Shown in pieces: positions 1 to 8,588 of a stretch of DNA of 64,000 nt. The notes beneath the pieces were generated by a model, which saw nothing but the letters and a program-made list of their open reading frames with translations, was not told where the DNA came from and searched no databases. Both the position numbers and the translations under genes were made by a program. Numbering within the stretch: the stretch's first letter is position 1; each line of letters begins with the position of its first letter. The DNA comes from an uncultured Trichococcus sp. (GTDB lineage Bacteria > Bacillota > Bacilli > Lactobacillales > Aerococcaceae): contig NZ_OY760503.1 in assembly GCF_963663645.1 (NCBI RefSeq), positions 1,121,501-1,185,500 of the forward strand. Reading direction: 5' to 3'.

Positions 1-666
1 GGATTCTGGTCCGCGAAACGCATCAAGGAAATCCCGGCAGATGCCGTCAAAATTTTGCTATATTACGATATCGATGAAGATGAAGCAATAAATGATCAAA
101 AACATGGCTTTGTTGAACGTGTTGGTTCAGAATGTATTGCTGAAGATATTCCTTTCTTTCTTGAAATTGTAACGTATGATGCAAGTAATATCGACGTAAA
201 TTCTCCTGAATATGCAAAATTAAAACCACGCAAAGTCATTGAATCTATGAAAGTGTTCTCTGATCCGCGCTATGCCGTGGATGTGTTGAAAATGGAAGTT
301 CCTGTCAACATGAATTATGTTGAAGGATTTTCAAAGGGCGAAGTTGTTCACACACGTGAAGAAGCTTTAGCATTCTTTAAGGATCAGTCAGAAGCCACAG
401 AATTACCATTCATTTTCTTGAGTGCGGGTGTCTCCGCAGAATTATTCCAAAAAACCTTGGAATTCGCAAAAGAAGGCGAGTCGACATTCAATGGGGTACT
501 CTGCGGTCGTGCAACATGGAAAGACTCAGTAGTCATTTTCGCCCGTGATGGCGAGGATGCTGCAATAGAATGGCTACAGACAGTCGGACGCAAAAATATC
601 GAAGACCTGAATGCTGTCATTGAAAAAACCGCAACACCATGGACTGAAAAAATTACAGTAGAATAA
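1..666 (+). CDS. lacD: Tagatose 1,6-bisphosphate aldolase, C-terminal part
   Basis: The frame is already open at base 1, so the gene starts outside the window; about 221 of the family's usual 325 or so residues are present. LacD splits tagatose 1,6-bisphosphate into dihydroxyacetone phosphate and glyceraldehyde 3-phosphate in the cytoplasmic tagatose-6-phosphate pathway. Visible family segments are [26 protein letters not shown], the lysine-containing [19 protein letters not shown] and [15 protein letters not shown] at 55 is not the real start, because conserved sequence continues upstream of it. A strong terminator follows the stop codon, so this is the last gene of its unit. Related fructose-bisphosphate activity cannot be excluded. 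Confidence 0.93.
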   Translation, partial: GFWSAKRIKEIPADAVKILLYYDIDEDEAINDQKHGFVERVGSECIAEDIPFFLEIVTYDASNIDVNSPEYAKLKPRKVIESMKVFSDPRYAVDVLKMEVPVNMNYVEGFSKGEVVHTREEALAFFKDQSEATELPFIFLSAGVSAELFQKTLEFAKEGESTFNGVLCGRATWKDSVVIFARDGEDAAIEWLQTVGRKNIEDLNAVIEKTATPWTEKITVE

Positions 667-675
667 AACGGGATT

Positions 676-730
676 AAAAAGAGAAAAGGATGAATTCAGC
701 CAGACTGAATTCATCCTTTTCTCTTTTTTT
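676..730 (+). terminator. Rho-independent terminator after lacD
   Basis: A 24-bp perfect inverted repeat (676-699 with 705-728) around a 5-base loop ends in a run of seven T. It lies ten bases after the lacD stop. The A-rich left arm would also give a U-tract on the other strand. Confidence 0.9.
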
Positions 731-975
731 GTTTGAAGTCCGCAGAAAATACAAAACTTCTTCCGGAATGTGTCCAATCATTCAAAGTGGTATCGGTTCT
801 GCTCAGGGCTTCATAGCGAGTTGGCCGGCAATTCTTACATTGTTAGTGCTGCGCTTATTTTGTGAAATAATTGAAGAGTCAAGAATGGTTACTAAGTCCA
901 AGGTCCAATAGGCTGACGGGAATTAATCCTGTATAGTAGAAACAACGAATGAAGGATAAGTAGGTGAACAGGTTG

Positions 976-1668
976 ATGAAGATTATGATTATTGAAGATG
1001 ACTTAGTGATTGCCTCAAGTTTGCAGGAAGAGTTGCTGAAGTGGCAATACAGTGCCTTCTATGTCACCGATTTTAATGACGTAATGAACACATTTACGCA
1101 AGAAGCACCCCAATTGGTTTTGATAGACATCAAACTTCCGTACTTTAACGGGTATTATTGGTGTACGGAAATCCGCAAAATTTCCCAAGTGCCGATTATT
1201 TTTGTTTCTTCACAGAGCGACCGAATGGATATTGTAATGGCGATACAAATGGGAGCCGATGATTTTATCAGTAAGCCATTTGATTTAACTGTTGCGTTAG
1301 CCAAAATACAGGCATTGTTGCGGAGAACCTATGACTTTACCGGCAATGATGTTTATTTGAGTTATCAACAGGTCTGTCTGAAGACAAGTGAATTAAAGGT
1401 TCAATACCAAGACCAAGAAGTAGAATTAACTAAAAATGAAATGAAAATTTTAGAAGTACTCTTTCTGCAGAAAGGGGCCTTTGTTTCCCGGGAGGCCATC
1501 ATGATGAAATTGTGGGAAAATGATTCCTTTATCGATGATAATACATTGGCTGTTAACATTAATCGCTTACGAAAAAAACTCGCAGAAATCAATGTAACGT
1601 CCTTTATTGTCACGAAAAAAGGATATGGATACGGACTTCAGAAGGACGATCATGATGAAATCGACTAA
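976..1668 (+). CDS. bceR: OmpR-family response regulator, BceR type
   Basis: An N-terminal receiver domain has the acidic pocket IIEDD, the phospho-acceptor Asp51 in LIDIKLP, and the FISKPFD lysine. A C-terminal winged-helix DNA-binding domain ends in VTKKGYGYGL. Length (230 aa) fits the family. ATG 976 is preferred because the GTG at 964 has weaker spacing and adds four residues before the conserved MKIMIIEDD. The histidine kinase gene overlaps its end and a Bce-type ABC transporter follows, so its likely job is to induce that transporter when cell-wall-active peptides are present. The family assignment rests on neighbours as well as sequence; the ligand is unknown. Confidence 0.88.
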   Translation: MKIMIIEDDLVIASSLQEELLKWQYSAFYVTDFNDVMNTFTQEAPQLVLIDIKLPYFNGYYWCTEIRKISQVPIIFVSSQSDRMDIVMAIQMGADDFISKPFDLTVALAKIQALLRRTYDFTGNDVYLSYQQVCLKTSELKVQYQDQEVELTKNEMKILEVLFLQKGAFVSREAIMMKLWENDSFIDDNTLAVNINRLRKKLAEINVTSFIVTKKGYGYGLQKDDHDEID

Positions 1669-2680
1669 CAAATGGACAGATATTTTTATAGCCTTCATTA
1701 AAGCCAATCGCTCTTTGCTGATAATATACATGCTTAACATTATAGTTTTTAGTTCCGTCTACATATTGGGACGATTGCCATTCTACTTTGTACGCTTCAG
1801 CATTGAACTTTCTTTCTTTTTAGGCAGTTGTTTTTTCGCATTTCAATTTTCGAGGTATTACAAGCGGTTTCGATTACTGGAACGCTTGGATAAAGATCCA
1901 ATCCATGCGCTGAAACAATTAGCGGCTGGCCAAGACCCAAGCGAAGCTTTTCTGCGTCTCAAAATCGTAGACTTGATCAAAGAAATCCAACAAACTGAAA
2001 GAAAGAATGTGCAGAAAAGCAATTCTCAGATGGATTATTTTACCTTGTGGCTGCATCAGATCAAAACACCCATTTCAGCCATCAGCTTATTGATGCAACG
2101 GGACAATCAAATGAATTATCGGCACCAAATGGAACAAGAGCTGTTGCGGATTGAAAATTATACACATATGGCATTGAATTATTTGAAAATTGAAAAAAGC
2201 GGTTCTGATTTGGATTTTGTGAATGTTTCGCTCAATCGCGTAATCAAAGAGACTGTTAAAAATTTTTCTATTTTGTTTATTTACAATCATATCCAATTGG
2301 ACTATCGGGAGACATCAGCAATTATTTTGTCAGATGAGAAGTGGCTGCGGGTTTTAGTTGAACAAATTCTTTCCAATAGTTTGAAGTATACTCCAGAAGG
2401 CGGCATCATCAGGATTTACATGAGTCCTACACAAGAGCAGCAGCTCATTATTGAAGATACTGGTATTGGCATCCGATCTGAAGATTTACCGCGTATATTT
2501 GAAAGTGGGTATTCAGGTTTTAATGGGAGGATACATGAAAAATCAACCGGGCTAGGATTATTTCTCAGTCAGGAAATTACAAAACGTCTGGGTCATAACC
2601 TAATAATCGAATCAACTTTAGGAAAAGGCACCAAGGTAATGATTGATTTAGCCAGAGAACCGCTAATAAGCGACTATTGA
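1652..2680 (+). CDS. bceS: Intramembrane-sensing histidine kinase, BceS type
   Basis: Two N-terminal membrane segments (about residues 15-35 and 42-65) are separated by only a few external residues, typical of kinases that sense through a partner transporter. The phospho-acceptor is His135 in LHQIKTP. The ATPase domain shows the N box ILSNSLKYTP, the G1 box EDTGIGI and the G2 box STGLGLFLSQE. ATG 1652 (or 1655) follows GAAGGA and overlaps the regulator gene by 17 bases; an upstream in-frame start at 1607 lies inside the regulator and is unlikely. The partner is expected to be the ABC transporter encoded at 2801-5515. Confidence 0.9.
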   Translation: MMKSTNKWTDIFIAFIKANRSLLIIYMLNIIVFSSVYILGRLPFYFVRFSIELSFFLGSCFFAFQFSRYYKRFRLLERLDKDPIHALKQLAAGQDPSEAFLRLKIVDLIKEIQQTERKNVQKSNSQMDYFTLWLHQIKTPISAISLLMQRDNQMNYRHQMEQELLRIENYTHMALNYLKIEKSGSDLDFVNVSLNRVIKETVKNFSILFIYNHIQLDYRETSAIILSDEKWLRVLVEQILSNSLKYTPEGGIIRIYMSPTQEQQLIIEDTGIGIRSEDLPRIFESGYSGFNGRIHEKSTGLGLFLSQEITKRLGHNLIIESTLGKGTKVMIDLAREPLISDY

Positions 2681-2688
2681 TTGTTAAT

Positions 2689-2704
2689 CTTACAAAACTG
2701 TAAG
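2689..2704. promoter_or_regulatory. Putative BceR-type operator before bceAB
   Basis: CTTACA-AAAC-TGTAAG is a perfect palindrome. It contains TTACA-N4-TGTAA, which fits the TnACA-N4-TGTAA consensus described for BceR-like regulators. It lies about 97 bases before the ATPase start. A possible half site, TTTGTAAG, follows near 2717-2724. The core promoter itself is not clear. Confidence 0.7.
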
Positions 2705-2800
2705 GTTAAACAACCCTTTGTAAGAAAAGATAAAGGCAGCCGATGTTCATTCTCATTAAACTAGTTATAGGGACAAAGAAATGAACAGGAGACAACAAAC

Positions 2801-3568
2801 ATGACATTATTAGAAGTGACGCATTTGAAAAAGACCTATACGGGAATATTTTCAACACAGGAAGTCCAAGCCTTAAAAGACATAAATTTTTCAGTTGAAA
2901 AAGGAGAATTTGTCTCGATTATGGGAGAATCGGGTTCAGGAAAAACAAGCTTGTTGAATATTTTGGCAACACTTGATACAGCTACTGCGGGTGAAGTAAT
3001 GCTGGAAGGAAAAGACCTGACACAGATCAAAGATAGTGAGATTTCTAACTTCCGTAGAGATTACCTAGGGTTTGTTTTCCAAGATTTTAACCTATTGGAT
3101 AATTTTTCGATAAAAGACAATATTTTATTGCCGCTTGTCTTATCCAATACGCCAATAACTGAAATGGAGAATCGTTTGATGCCCATCATTCAAAAATTGA
3201 AAATTGATGGGCTGATCAATCATTATCCGTATGAAGTTTCCGGGGGACAAAAACAGCGCGCAGCGGTAGCTCGGGCCTTGATCACAAATCCAAAATTATT
3301 GCTTGCAGATGAGCCCACTGGAGCATTGGATTCAAAATCCAGCCAAAGTCTATTGGAAACCTTCGAAGCAATAAATGATGCGGGGCAGACGATTATCATG
3401 GTCACCCACAGTACAAGGGCTGCAGCTTACTCGAACCGGGTATTGTTTATTCAAGATGGCGAAGTGTATCATGAAATTTACCGTGGCGAACAGACACCGG
3501 ATCAGTTTATGGACAAAATCTCGCAAGCGTTGGTTGTCTTGGCAAACAGAGGTGAGCAACATGAATAA
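2801..3568 (+). CDS. bceA: ABC transporter ATP-binding protein, BceA type
   Basis: A single ATPase domain of the MacB/LolD/BceA class with Walker A GESGSGKTS, Q-loop in LGFVFQDFNLLD, signature VSGGQKQR, Walker B LLLADEPTGALD and the switch histidine in MVTHS. At 255 aa it matches BceA. It should power the BceB permease, which removes peptide antibiotics such as bacitracin from their lipid targets and signals to the BceS kinase. ATG 2801 follows AGGAGA. Its stop codon overlaps the bceB start at 3561, so the two are translationally coupled. Which peptide it acts on cannot be read from the sequence. Confidence 0.92.
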   Translation: MTLLEVTHLKKTYTGIFSTQEVQALKDINFSVEKGEFVSIMGESGSGKTSLLNILATLDTATAGEVMLEGKDLTQIKDSEISNFRRDYLGFVFQDFNLLDNFSIKDNILLPLVLSNTPITEMENRLMPIIQKLKIDGLINHYPYEVSGGQKQRAAVARALITNPKLLLADEPTGALDSKSSQSLLETFEAINDAGQTIIMVTHSTRAAAYSNRVLFIQDGEVYHEIYRGEQTPDQFMDKISQALVVLANRGEQHE

Positions 3569-5515
3569 ATTTTTTTTTCAAAGCTAGCCCTGCGTAACCT
3601 TAAATCCAATAAGCAAATTTATTTTCCTTATATTTTCGCTTCAATTGCAACGGTAGCGATGTTTTACATGATGGTCGCGTTAAGGGGAAATAAATTTATT
3701 CAAACCAGATCGGATACGTTGTCTTTGCTTTTCGCTTTAGGGGCTATAGTCGTTGGGGTGTTTTCCTTTATATTTATTTTGTATACCAACAGTTTCCTGA
3801 TCAAACGTCGAAAAAAAGAAATTGGTCTATATGCCATATTGGGAATGAAGAAGAGCCATGTTTCCAGAATATTGGCGATTGAATCAATCGTAACAAGTTT
3901 TTTTAGTATTGCTGTAGGTTTGATGATTGGGCATCTATTGGGGGAGCTTGCTTTTCTTGTTTTGAACTATGCTTTAAAGTTCGGGATTGAAATATCTTTT
4001 CCTTTTACGATACAGGCAATGCTGATTGCAATCGGACTATTTGCCCTCATCTTTTTAACAACGTTAGTTTACAATATCACTCAAGTTACGTTTTCTAATC
4101 CTATCCAATTGATTAAAGGCAAGCAGACAGGAGAACGGGAGCCGAAAAGTTCGCTTATACTGTTTATTCTTTCGTTGTTATTGATTGGATCAGGATACTG
4201 GATGTCGCTGACCATTGATAACCCGCTTGATGCCATGATTTATTTTTTCCTTGCAGTACTGTTGGTTATTGCCGGTACGTATTTCTTATTCATTTCCGGA
4301 TCTATTTTCATCCTGAAAAAACTGAAGAAAAATAAGCAGTTATATTATCGCCCGAGTCCATTTATTTCAATCTCCGGGATGCTTTATCGGATGAAACAAA
4401 ATGCAGTAGGGTTAGCAAATATCACTATTCTAGCGACTATGGTCATTGTTGCGGTATCAACGACAGCGGCTATTTTTATTGGGACTGAAGATACCTTAAC
4501 GGTTCGTTTGCCTTATGAGAACCAAAGAACCTATTATGAACCCGTCGATTTGGAAGAACAACTTGAAGCCATCGAAAAGGAAACAGAAACGAATGGATTA
4601 AAAGTTACGGGGACAGAAATGTATGTGTACTATAATTTGTTCAGTATCATTGAAGATAACAAAATTATGATTGGAGAGTCTGATTTTGCTAAGGAGATAC
4701 CGGATACTGTCCAGTTGCTTGTCAAAGAAGATTATGAGAGGATAGCCGACGAAACAATCCAGTTACAATCCGATGAAGTATTGATATTTGATTCAAAAAA
4801 CAGATTTGATTTTTCAACGCTGCTTATCGGAGACACAACGTACCAGGTCGAAGCAAAAATAGAGAACCCCTTGAAAATGGACAAATCACAGAGTCCCAAT
4901 ATGATCGTGGTAGTGGATTCTAAAGAAAACTTAGAATCCATTATAGAAACTGATTTTAGATCAAGAGGGGTAGAACTCCCGATTGTTGCAGATGCAGTCA
5001 TTTCTTGGGACACGACTGGAACGCAAGAGCAGAAGAAAGACTATTCTGACAAAATGGCAGCTAACGTAAGTGATAGCGATAACTCATATTTTCAGTCGAG
5101 AGAACTTATGCGTGAAGAATGGAACACTATGAATGGCGGGTTTTTGTTCTTAGGCATTTTTCTTGGCGTATTGTTTACGTTCGGAGCAGCGTTGATTACA
5201 TATTTCAAACAAGTTTCAGAAGGCTATGATGACCGAGAAAAATTCCAGATCATGCAAAAAGTTGGCTTGGATAAGCAAATGATTCGCAAAACCACCCGTT
5301 TACAAATTGTATGGATGTTCCTTTTGCCGTTAATTATTGCTGTGACTCATGTTACGTTTGCCTTTCCGATTATTCAAAAATTATTGCTCTTGTTTAGTGT
5401 GGTCAATACAGCATTAGTCTTCTGGTGCTTTATCGGCGTAATAGTCGGATTTAGTGTGATTTATTGGATCATTTATCAAGTAACGTCAAAAGTGTATTAC
5501 AGCATTGTTGAATAG
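3561..5515 (+). CDS. bceB: Bce-type ABC permease with a one-base frameshift near its start
   Basis: The natural start is ATG 3561, overlapping the bceA stop. After MNKFFF a run of nine T (3570-3578) puts the frame into a TAG at 3585-3587. One extra T, or a -1 slip, restores SKLALRNLKSNKQIYFPYI, the usual BceB N-terminus, and the frame then stays open to 5515, giving about 651 aa, the family's normal size. FtsX-like membrane segments lie near both ends, with a large soluble domain (about residues 290-520) between segments seven and eight. In the frame of the main body there is no good start between the bceA stop and 3659. The T tract may be a sequencing error, a reversible mutation or a slippage site. 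Confidence 0.85.
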
Positions 5516-5532
5516 TATGAATCATTAAAAGT

Positions 5533-5566
5533 AGGAGCCGTTCCCGTGTGGGGCGGCTCCTGTTTT
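5533..5566 (+). terminator. Terminator after bceB
   Basis: AGGAGCCG (5533-5540) pairs with CGGCTCCT (5554-5561) and is followed by GTTTT. It lies 17 bases after the bceB stop. Confidence 0.75.
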
Positions 5567-5583
5567 CGGATATCTGGCTTGGA

Positions 5584-5766
5584 TGTCCGATACTGTGGAG
5601 TTATCGGACAAGCGGATTAGTATTGTCTGCGTGGATGTCCGATTCTTTGGGATTATCGGACAAGCAGGACAGTATAGTCTGTGTAGATGTCCGATTCTCT
5701 GATGTTATCGGACATCCGCTTCACAATCTGCTACCTAAATGTCCGATTCTTCGCAATTATCGGACA
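5584..5766. repeat. Four tandem 52-bp units, each with a TGTCCGAT hairpin
   Basis: TGTCCGAT...TTATCGGACA palindromes of 27 bp start at 5584, 5636, 5688 and 5740, exactly 52 bp apart. The arms are conserved while the loops (for example ACTGTGGAG, TCTTTGGGA) and the 25-bp linkers vary. A partial unit (TCGGATATCTGGCTTGGA) may precede the first. The array lies between the bceB terminator and the convergent terminator of the next gene, so it is intergenic. An open frame runs through it, but its period is not a multiple of three and I do not believe it is coding. Function unknown. Confidence 0.9.
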
Positions 5767-5791
5767 ACCCCCACCAAAATCGAGCCCAACC

Positions 5792-5822
5792 AAAAAAAGC
5801 TGCCTAACAAGGCAGCTTTTTC
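5792..5822. terminator. Bidirectional terminator
   Basis: AAAGCTGCC and GGCAGCTTT pair around a six-base loop, with A-rich sequence on the left and T-rich on the right. It can serve the leftward endonuclease-family gene ending at 5836 as well as rightward transcripts. Confidence 0.85.
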
Positions 5823-5835
5823 TCTTTATTCAAAA

Positions 5836-6654
5836 TCACACATACGTTACCGCAACTCCATAATGATCGGACACGCAAGGCAACTTCTTCCCATCAAACT
5901 TGACTTCATAGGTTTCGACCGCTTGTGGTTGGTCCGAGAAGATGTAGTCGATGCGCAGCGGCACTTCGTTTCCTTCCCAGCCGTCGATCGCCGGCGGAAC
6001 AGTCGCAGATCCGATACGCGTTGCAGCAACGGCGTAGGCATCCTGCCAGCCGGCGTTCGTGATCAGGTCGTAGCCTTCGTTGCGGACATCGGCCGGGTTG
6101 TTGACGTCACCCATCACGAAGATGGGCTTGGTGCCGCGCAGCTTTTTGACGGCCGCCTCAACTGAAGTCCACTCGCGCAGGAATGGATTTTCTTCTTCCT
6201 CTTTCCACCAGGACAAGTGGACGGAGACGAAAGCGGCTGCTTCGGTCTCGAGGACCAAAGCGCGGCGGGTGTGGATGCTTTCGAAATCATTGACTACAGA
6301 AAGTTGGACCTGTTCGACTGACTGAATAGGCGCTTTGCTGAGGATGGCGACCCCTTCATCGAAACGGAAGTAGCCTTGGTGGCAAGGCACCCAGGACCAA
6401 TGGTAGGAAAGTCCTTTCTCCGCCAGAGCCTTCACCAAGAAGTAGGCGAAGTTATCCGATTTGATCGGGATTTCATTCTGAGTCGCGTGATAGCCTTCCG
6501 GATTGTTAATGACCGGGCCGGAAGAAAGCTGATTCACTTCCTGCAGGGCGATGGCGTCATATTGGTTTTCCAGAATGTCGGCAACAAGCGGGGCAAACAG
6601 GCTAGGGTCTGCTGTTTGGACCCAGCTGTACGTATTCAAAGTCAGTAGTTTCAT
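5836..6654 (-). CDS. Endonuclease/exonuclease/phosphatase-family protein
   Basis: A 272-aa cytoplasmic protein with the metal-dependent phosphodiesterase fold shared by DNase I, sphingomyelinase and inositol phosphatases. Visible motifs are LTLNTYSW at the N-terminus, the metal-binding ALQEVNQL, FVSVHLSWW, VMGDVNNPADVRNEGY, RIDYIFSD and the C-terminal VSDHYGVAV. No signal peptide is seen. ATG 6654 has a good GAGAGGA site. It begins 16 bases after the malT stop on the same strand, so it should be transcribed from the maltose PTS promoter. Its substrate is unknown; a role in sugar-phosphate or nucleotide turnover during maltose use is only inferred from the operon. Confidence 0.85.
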   Translation of the reverse strand: MKLLTLNTYSWVQTADPSLFAPLVADILENQYDAIALQEVNQLSSGPVINNPEGYHATQNEIPIKSDNFAYFLVKALAEKGLSYHWSWVPCHQGYFRFDEGVAILSKAPIQSVEQVQLSVVNDFESIHTRRALVLETEAAAFVSVHLSWWKEEEENPFLREWTSVEAAVKKLRGTKPIFVMGDVNNPADVRNEGYDLITNAGWQDAYAVAATRIGSATVPPAIDGWEGNEVPLRIDYIFSDQPQAVETYEVKFDGKKLPCVSDHYGVAVTYV

Positions 6655-6670
6655 GTGGTCCTCTCTCCTC

Positions 6671-8341
6671 TTATCTTCCTAATAAATCTATTATATCAGA
6701 TTTCAGGACATCTGCTTGAGGGCCGTAGACGACTTGGATGCCTTTGCCTTTGCGGATGACGCCGCGTGCGCCCAATGTGGACCATTTTTTGTCTTCCGCG
6801 ACTTGGGTTTCATCTTTGACCGTTACGCGCAAACGTGTCATGCAGGCATCTACTTCAGAAATGTTGTCTTGCCCGCCGAATGCGCCGATGATGTTCCAAA
6901 CAAGTTTGTCGTTATCGGATGCATCAGCGTTGCCTTCCGGTGTTGCAGTGGAAGGAGCAGCTTCTTCAGCTTCGCCGTCGAAGTCAGTGTAGTTGCCCAA
7001 GCGGCCTGGTGTTGCGAATTTGAAGCGTTTGATCATGAAGTTGGCAACGAAGTACATAATCACAGCAAATGCGAGCGTCACCCAGATGTAGTTGACGACA
7101 TCCAACCACAAGCCGGCTTTCAAGGACATCGGGATGCGGGTCAGAAATTCCAGCGTACCGAAGGAGTGGACGCGCAGGCTGATGATATCGGCCATTGCAA
7201 AAGCGACTCCTTGCAGGACTGCATAAACGCCGTAAAGCAGTGGTGCAGCGAACATGAACATGTACTCAAGCGGCTCAGTTACGCCTGTCAGGAAAACAGC
7301 GATGGCTGCCGAGAAGAACATGGATTTGTATTTCGGACGTTTGTCTGCATCGACGTTGCGGTACATAGCATAAGCCAAGCCCATCAAGCTGCCGGCTGCG
7401 CCGATCATTTGGCCGACTTTGAAGCGGGCCGGAGTGAATGCGTTCAGCAATTCGTTGTAGCCTGCTGTATCGCCAGTGTTGTTCAAGTTCACCAAATCGC
7501 TGGCCCAAGCCAACCATAGCGGATCTTGGCCGAACACTTGCGAACCTGCAGCAGCGCCTGTCAACATTGTGTAGGTTCCGCCCAAAGAAGTGTAGTTCAT
7601 TGGAATCGTCAGCATATGGTGCAGACCGAACGGCAACAATAGACGCTCCAACGTACCGTAGACGAACGGCGCTAAAACCGGTGCTGTATCAGCGGAATCC
7701 GCGATCCAAATCCCGAAATTATTGATGCCGGTCTGAACGACTGGCCAGATGATTGCCAAGACAAGGGAAATTAGAACGGACCAACCAATGACGACGAAAG
7801 GCACGAAGCGTTTGCCGTTGAAGAAGGACAACGCATCAGGCAGTTTGCGGTAGTTATAGTACTTGTTGAAGATAACCGCACCAACAAAACCAGCGATGAT
7901 GCCGACGAAGACACCCATATTCAAAGCAGGTGCGCCCAAAACATTCGTGAAGTAACCGTTCACCAGGATGTCCTGGCCGAACAAGGTTTTGGTAGTCGCG
8001 CCGTCAGTAGCCAGCATATCTCCGGTTACTGCGAAAAGTTTACCGGTCGTGCGGTTGATTAGGATGAATGCAAGCAGTGCTGCGAAGGCTCCGCCGGCAC
8101 GTTCTTTCGCCCAAGATCCCCCGATGGCGACAGCGAACAGGATATGCAGGTTGACGATGACAGCCCAGCCCAGGTCTTCAATAACCCCAGCCGTTGTCAG
8201 CAACAATTGGACATCTCCAGAGAACATAGCGATCATCTTGCCGATACTGATCATCAAACCAGCTGCCGGCATGACCGCGATGACAACCATCAAAGCCTTG
8301 CCGAATTTTTGCCAAAAATCAAACGTAAATATTTTCTTCAT
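6671..8341 (-). CDS. malT: Maltose/glucose-family PTS EIICB component
   Basis: A 556-aa membrane protein: EIIC with about ten membrane segments (residues 1-420), a linker rich in A, E and S, then EIIB with the phospho-cysteine in DACMTRLRV. There is no EIIA domain, so it must use one encoded elsewhere. It should import and phosphorylate a glucose-family sugar. Divergence from maltose phosphorylase points to maltose, as in the Enterococcus faecalis malT/malPBMR arrangement. ATG 8341 follows GAGAGGAG with 8-base spacing; the 14 codons upstream belong to the leader. The EIIC glutamate motif GVTEPLEY is present. If the product is maltose-6-phosphate, a phosphatase or hydrolase would be needed before MalP could act. 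Confidence 0.9.
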   Translation of the reverse strand: MKKIFTFDFWQKFGKALMVVIAVMPAAGLMISIGKMIAMFSGDVQLLLTTAGVIEDLGWAVIVNLHILFAVAIGGSWAKERAGGAFAALLAFILINRTTGKLFAVTGDMLATDGATTKTLFGQDILVNGYFTNVLGAPALNMGVFVGIIAGFVGAVIFNKYYNYRKLPDALSFFNGKRFVPFVVIGWSVLISLVLAIIWPVVQTGINNFGIWIADSADTAPVLAPFVYGTLERLLLPFGLHHMLTIPMNYTSLGGTYTMLTGAAAGSQVFGQDPLWLAWASDLVNLNNTGDTAGYNELLNAFTPARFKVGQMIGAAGSLMGLAYAMYRNVDADKRPKYKSMFFSAAIAVFLTGVTEPLEYMFMFAAPLLYGVYAVLQGVAFAMADIISLRVHSFGTLEFLTRIPMSLKAGLWLDVVNYIWVTLAFAVIMYFVANFMIKRFKFATPGRLGNYTDFDGEAEEAAPSTATPEGNADASDNDKLVWNIIGAFGGQDNISEVDACMTRLRVTVKDETQVAEDKKWSTLGARGVIRKGKGIQVVYGPQADVLKSDIIDLLGR

Positions 8342-8368
8342 TTTTAAAACTCCTCTCAAATTTGTTAG

Positions 8369-8426
8369 TGCAATCGATTGCAACGTTTACGATTCGAAGT
8401 ATAGACCATATCCAGAAATTATGCAA
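8369..8426 (-). promoter_or_regulatory. malT promoter and LacI-type operator
   Basis: Read on the minus strand, TTGCAT (8426-8421), a 17-base spacer and TATACT (8403-8398) form a good sigma-A promoter. The perfect 14-bp palindrome TGCAATCGATTGCA (8382-8369) lies just downstream, near the expected transcript start, where a bound repressor would block it. Confidence 0.82.
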
Positions 8427-8514
8427 GCGTTCTATTTCAGAATAAATTGGATTTTAAACGGATAGATGAAGGAAATGGCTCAAAGCCACGAAAAGAATGC
8501 GGCGGAAATAATAA

Positions 8515-8556
8515 TGCAACTTTTGCATTGACAATGCAACCGATTGCACTTAAACT
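8515..8556 (+). promoter_or_regulatory. malP promoter with overlapping operators
   Basis: TTGACA (8528-8533), a 17-base spacer and TAAACT (8551-8556) form the promoter. TGCAACCGATTGCA (8535-8548), nearly identical to the malT operator, fills the spacer. A weaker palindrome, TGCAACTTTTGCA (8515-8527), abuts the -35. MalR encoded at 12609 is the likely repressor. Confidence 0.85.
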
Positions 8557-8588
8557 AAGGGGGAAGAACAAATAAGGGGGAACCGATA

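Noticed and set aside
690-911. 73-codon open frame after lacD
   Set aside because: It starts inside the terminator hairpin, has no ribosome site and resembles nothing. Bases 731-963 show no gene.
3659-3661. ATG 3659 as the start of the Bce permease
   Set aside because: It would remove the conserved first 33 or so residues, which are present just upstream in the same frame after the T tract.
5584-5766. CRISPR array
   Set aside because: Only arms of palindromes are conserved, linkers are 25 bp and partly alike, and no cas genes are present.
5548-6165. 205-codon frame across the 52-bp repeats into the endonuclease-family gene
   Set aside because: Its first half is repeat DNA whose period is not a multiple of three and its second half is antisense to a clear gene.
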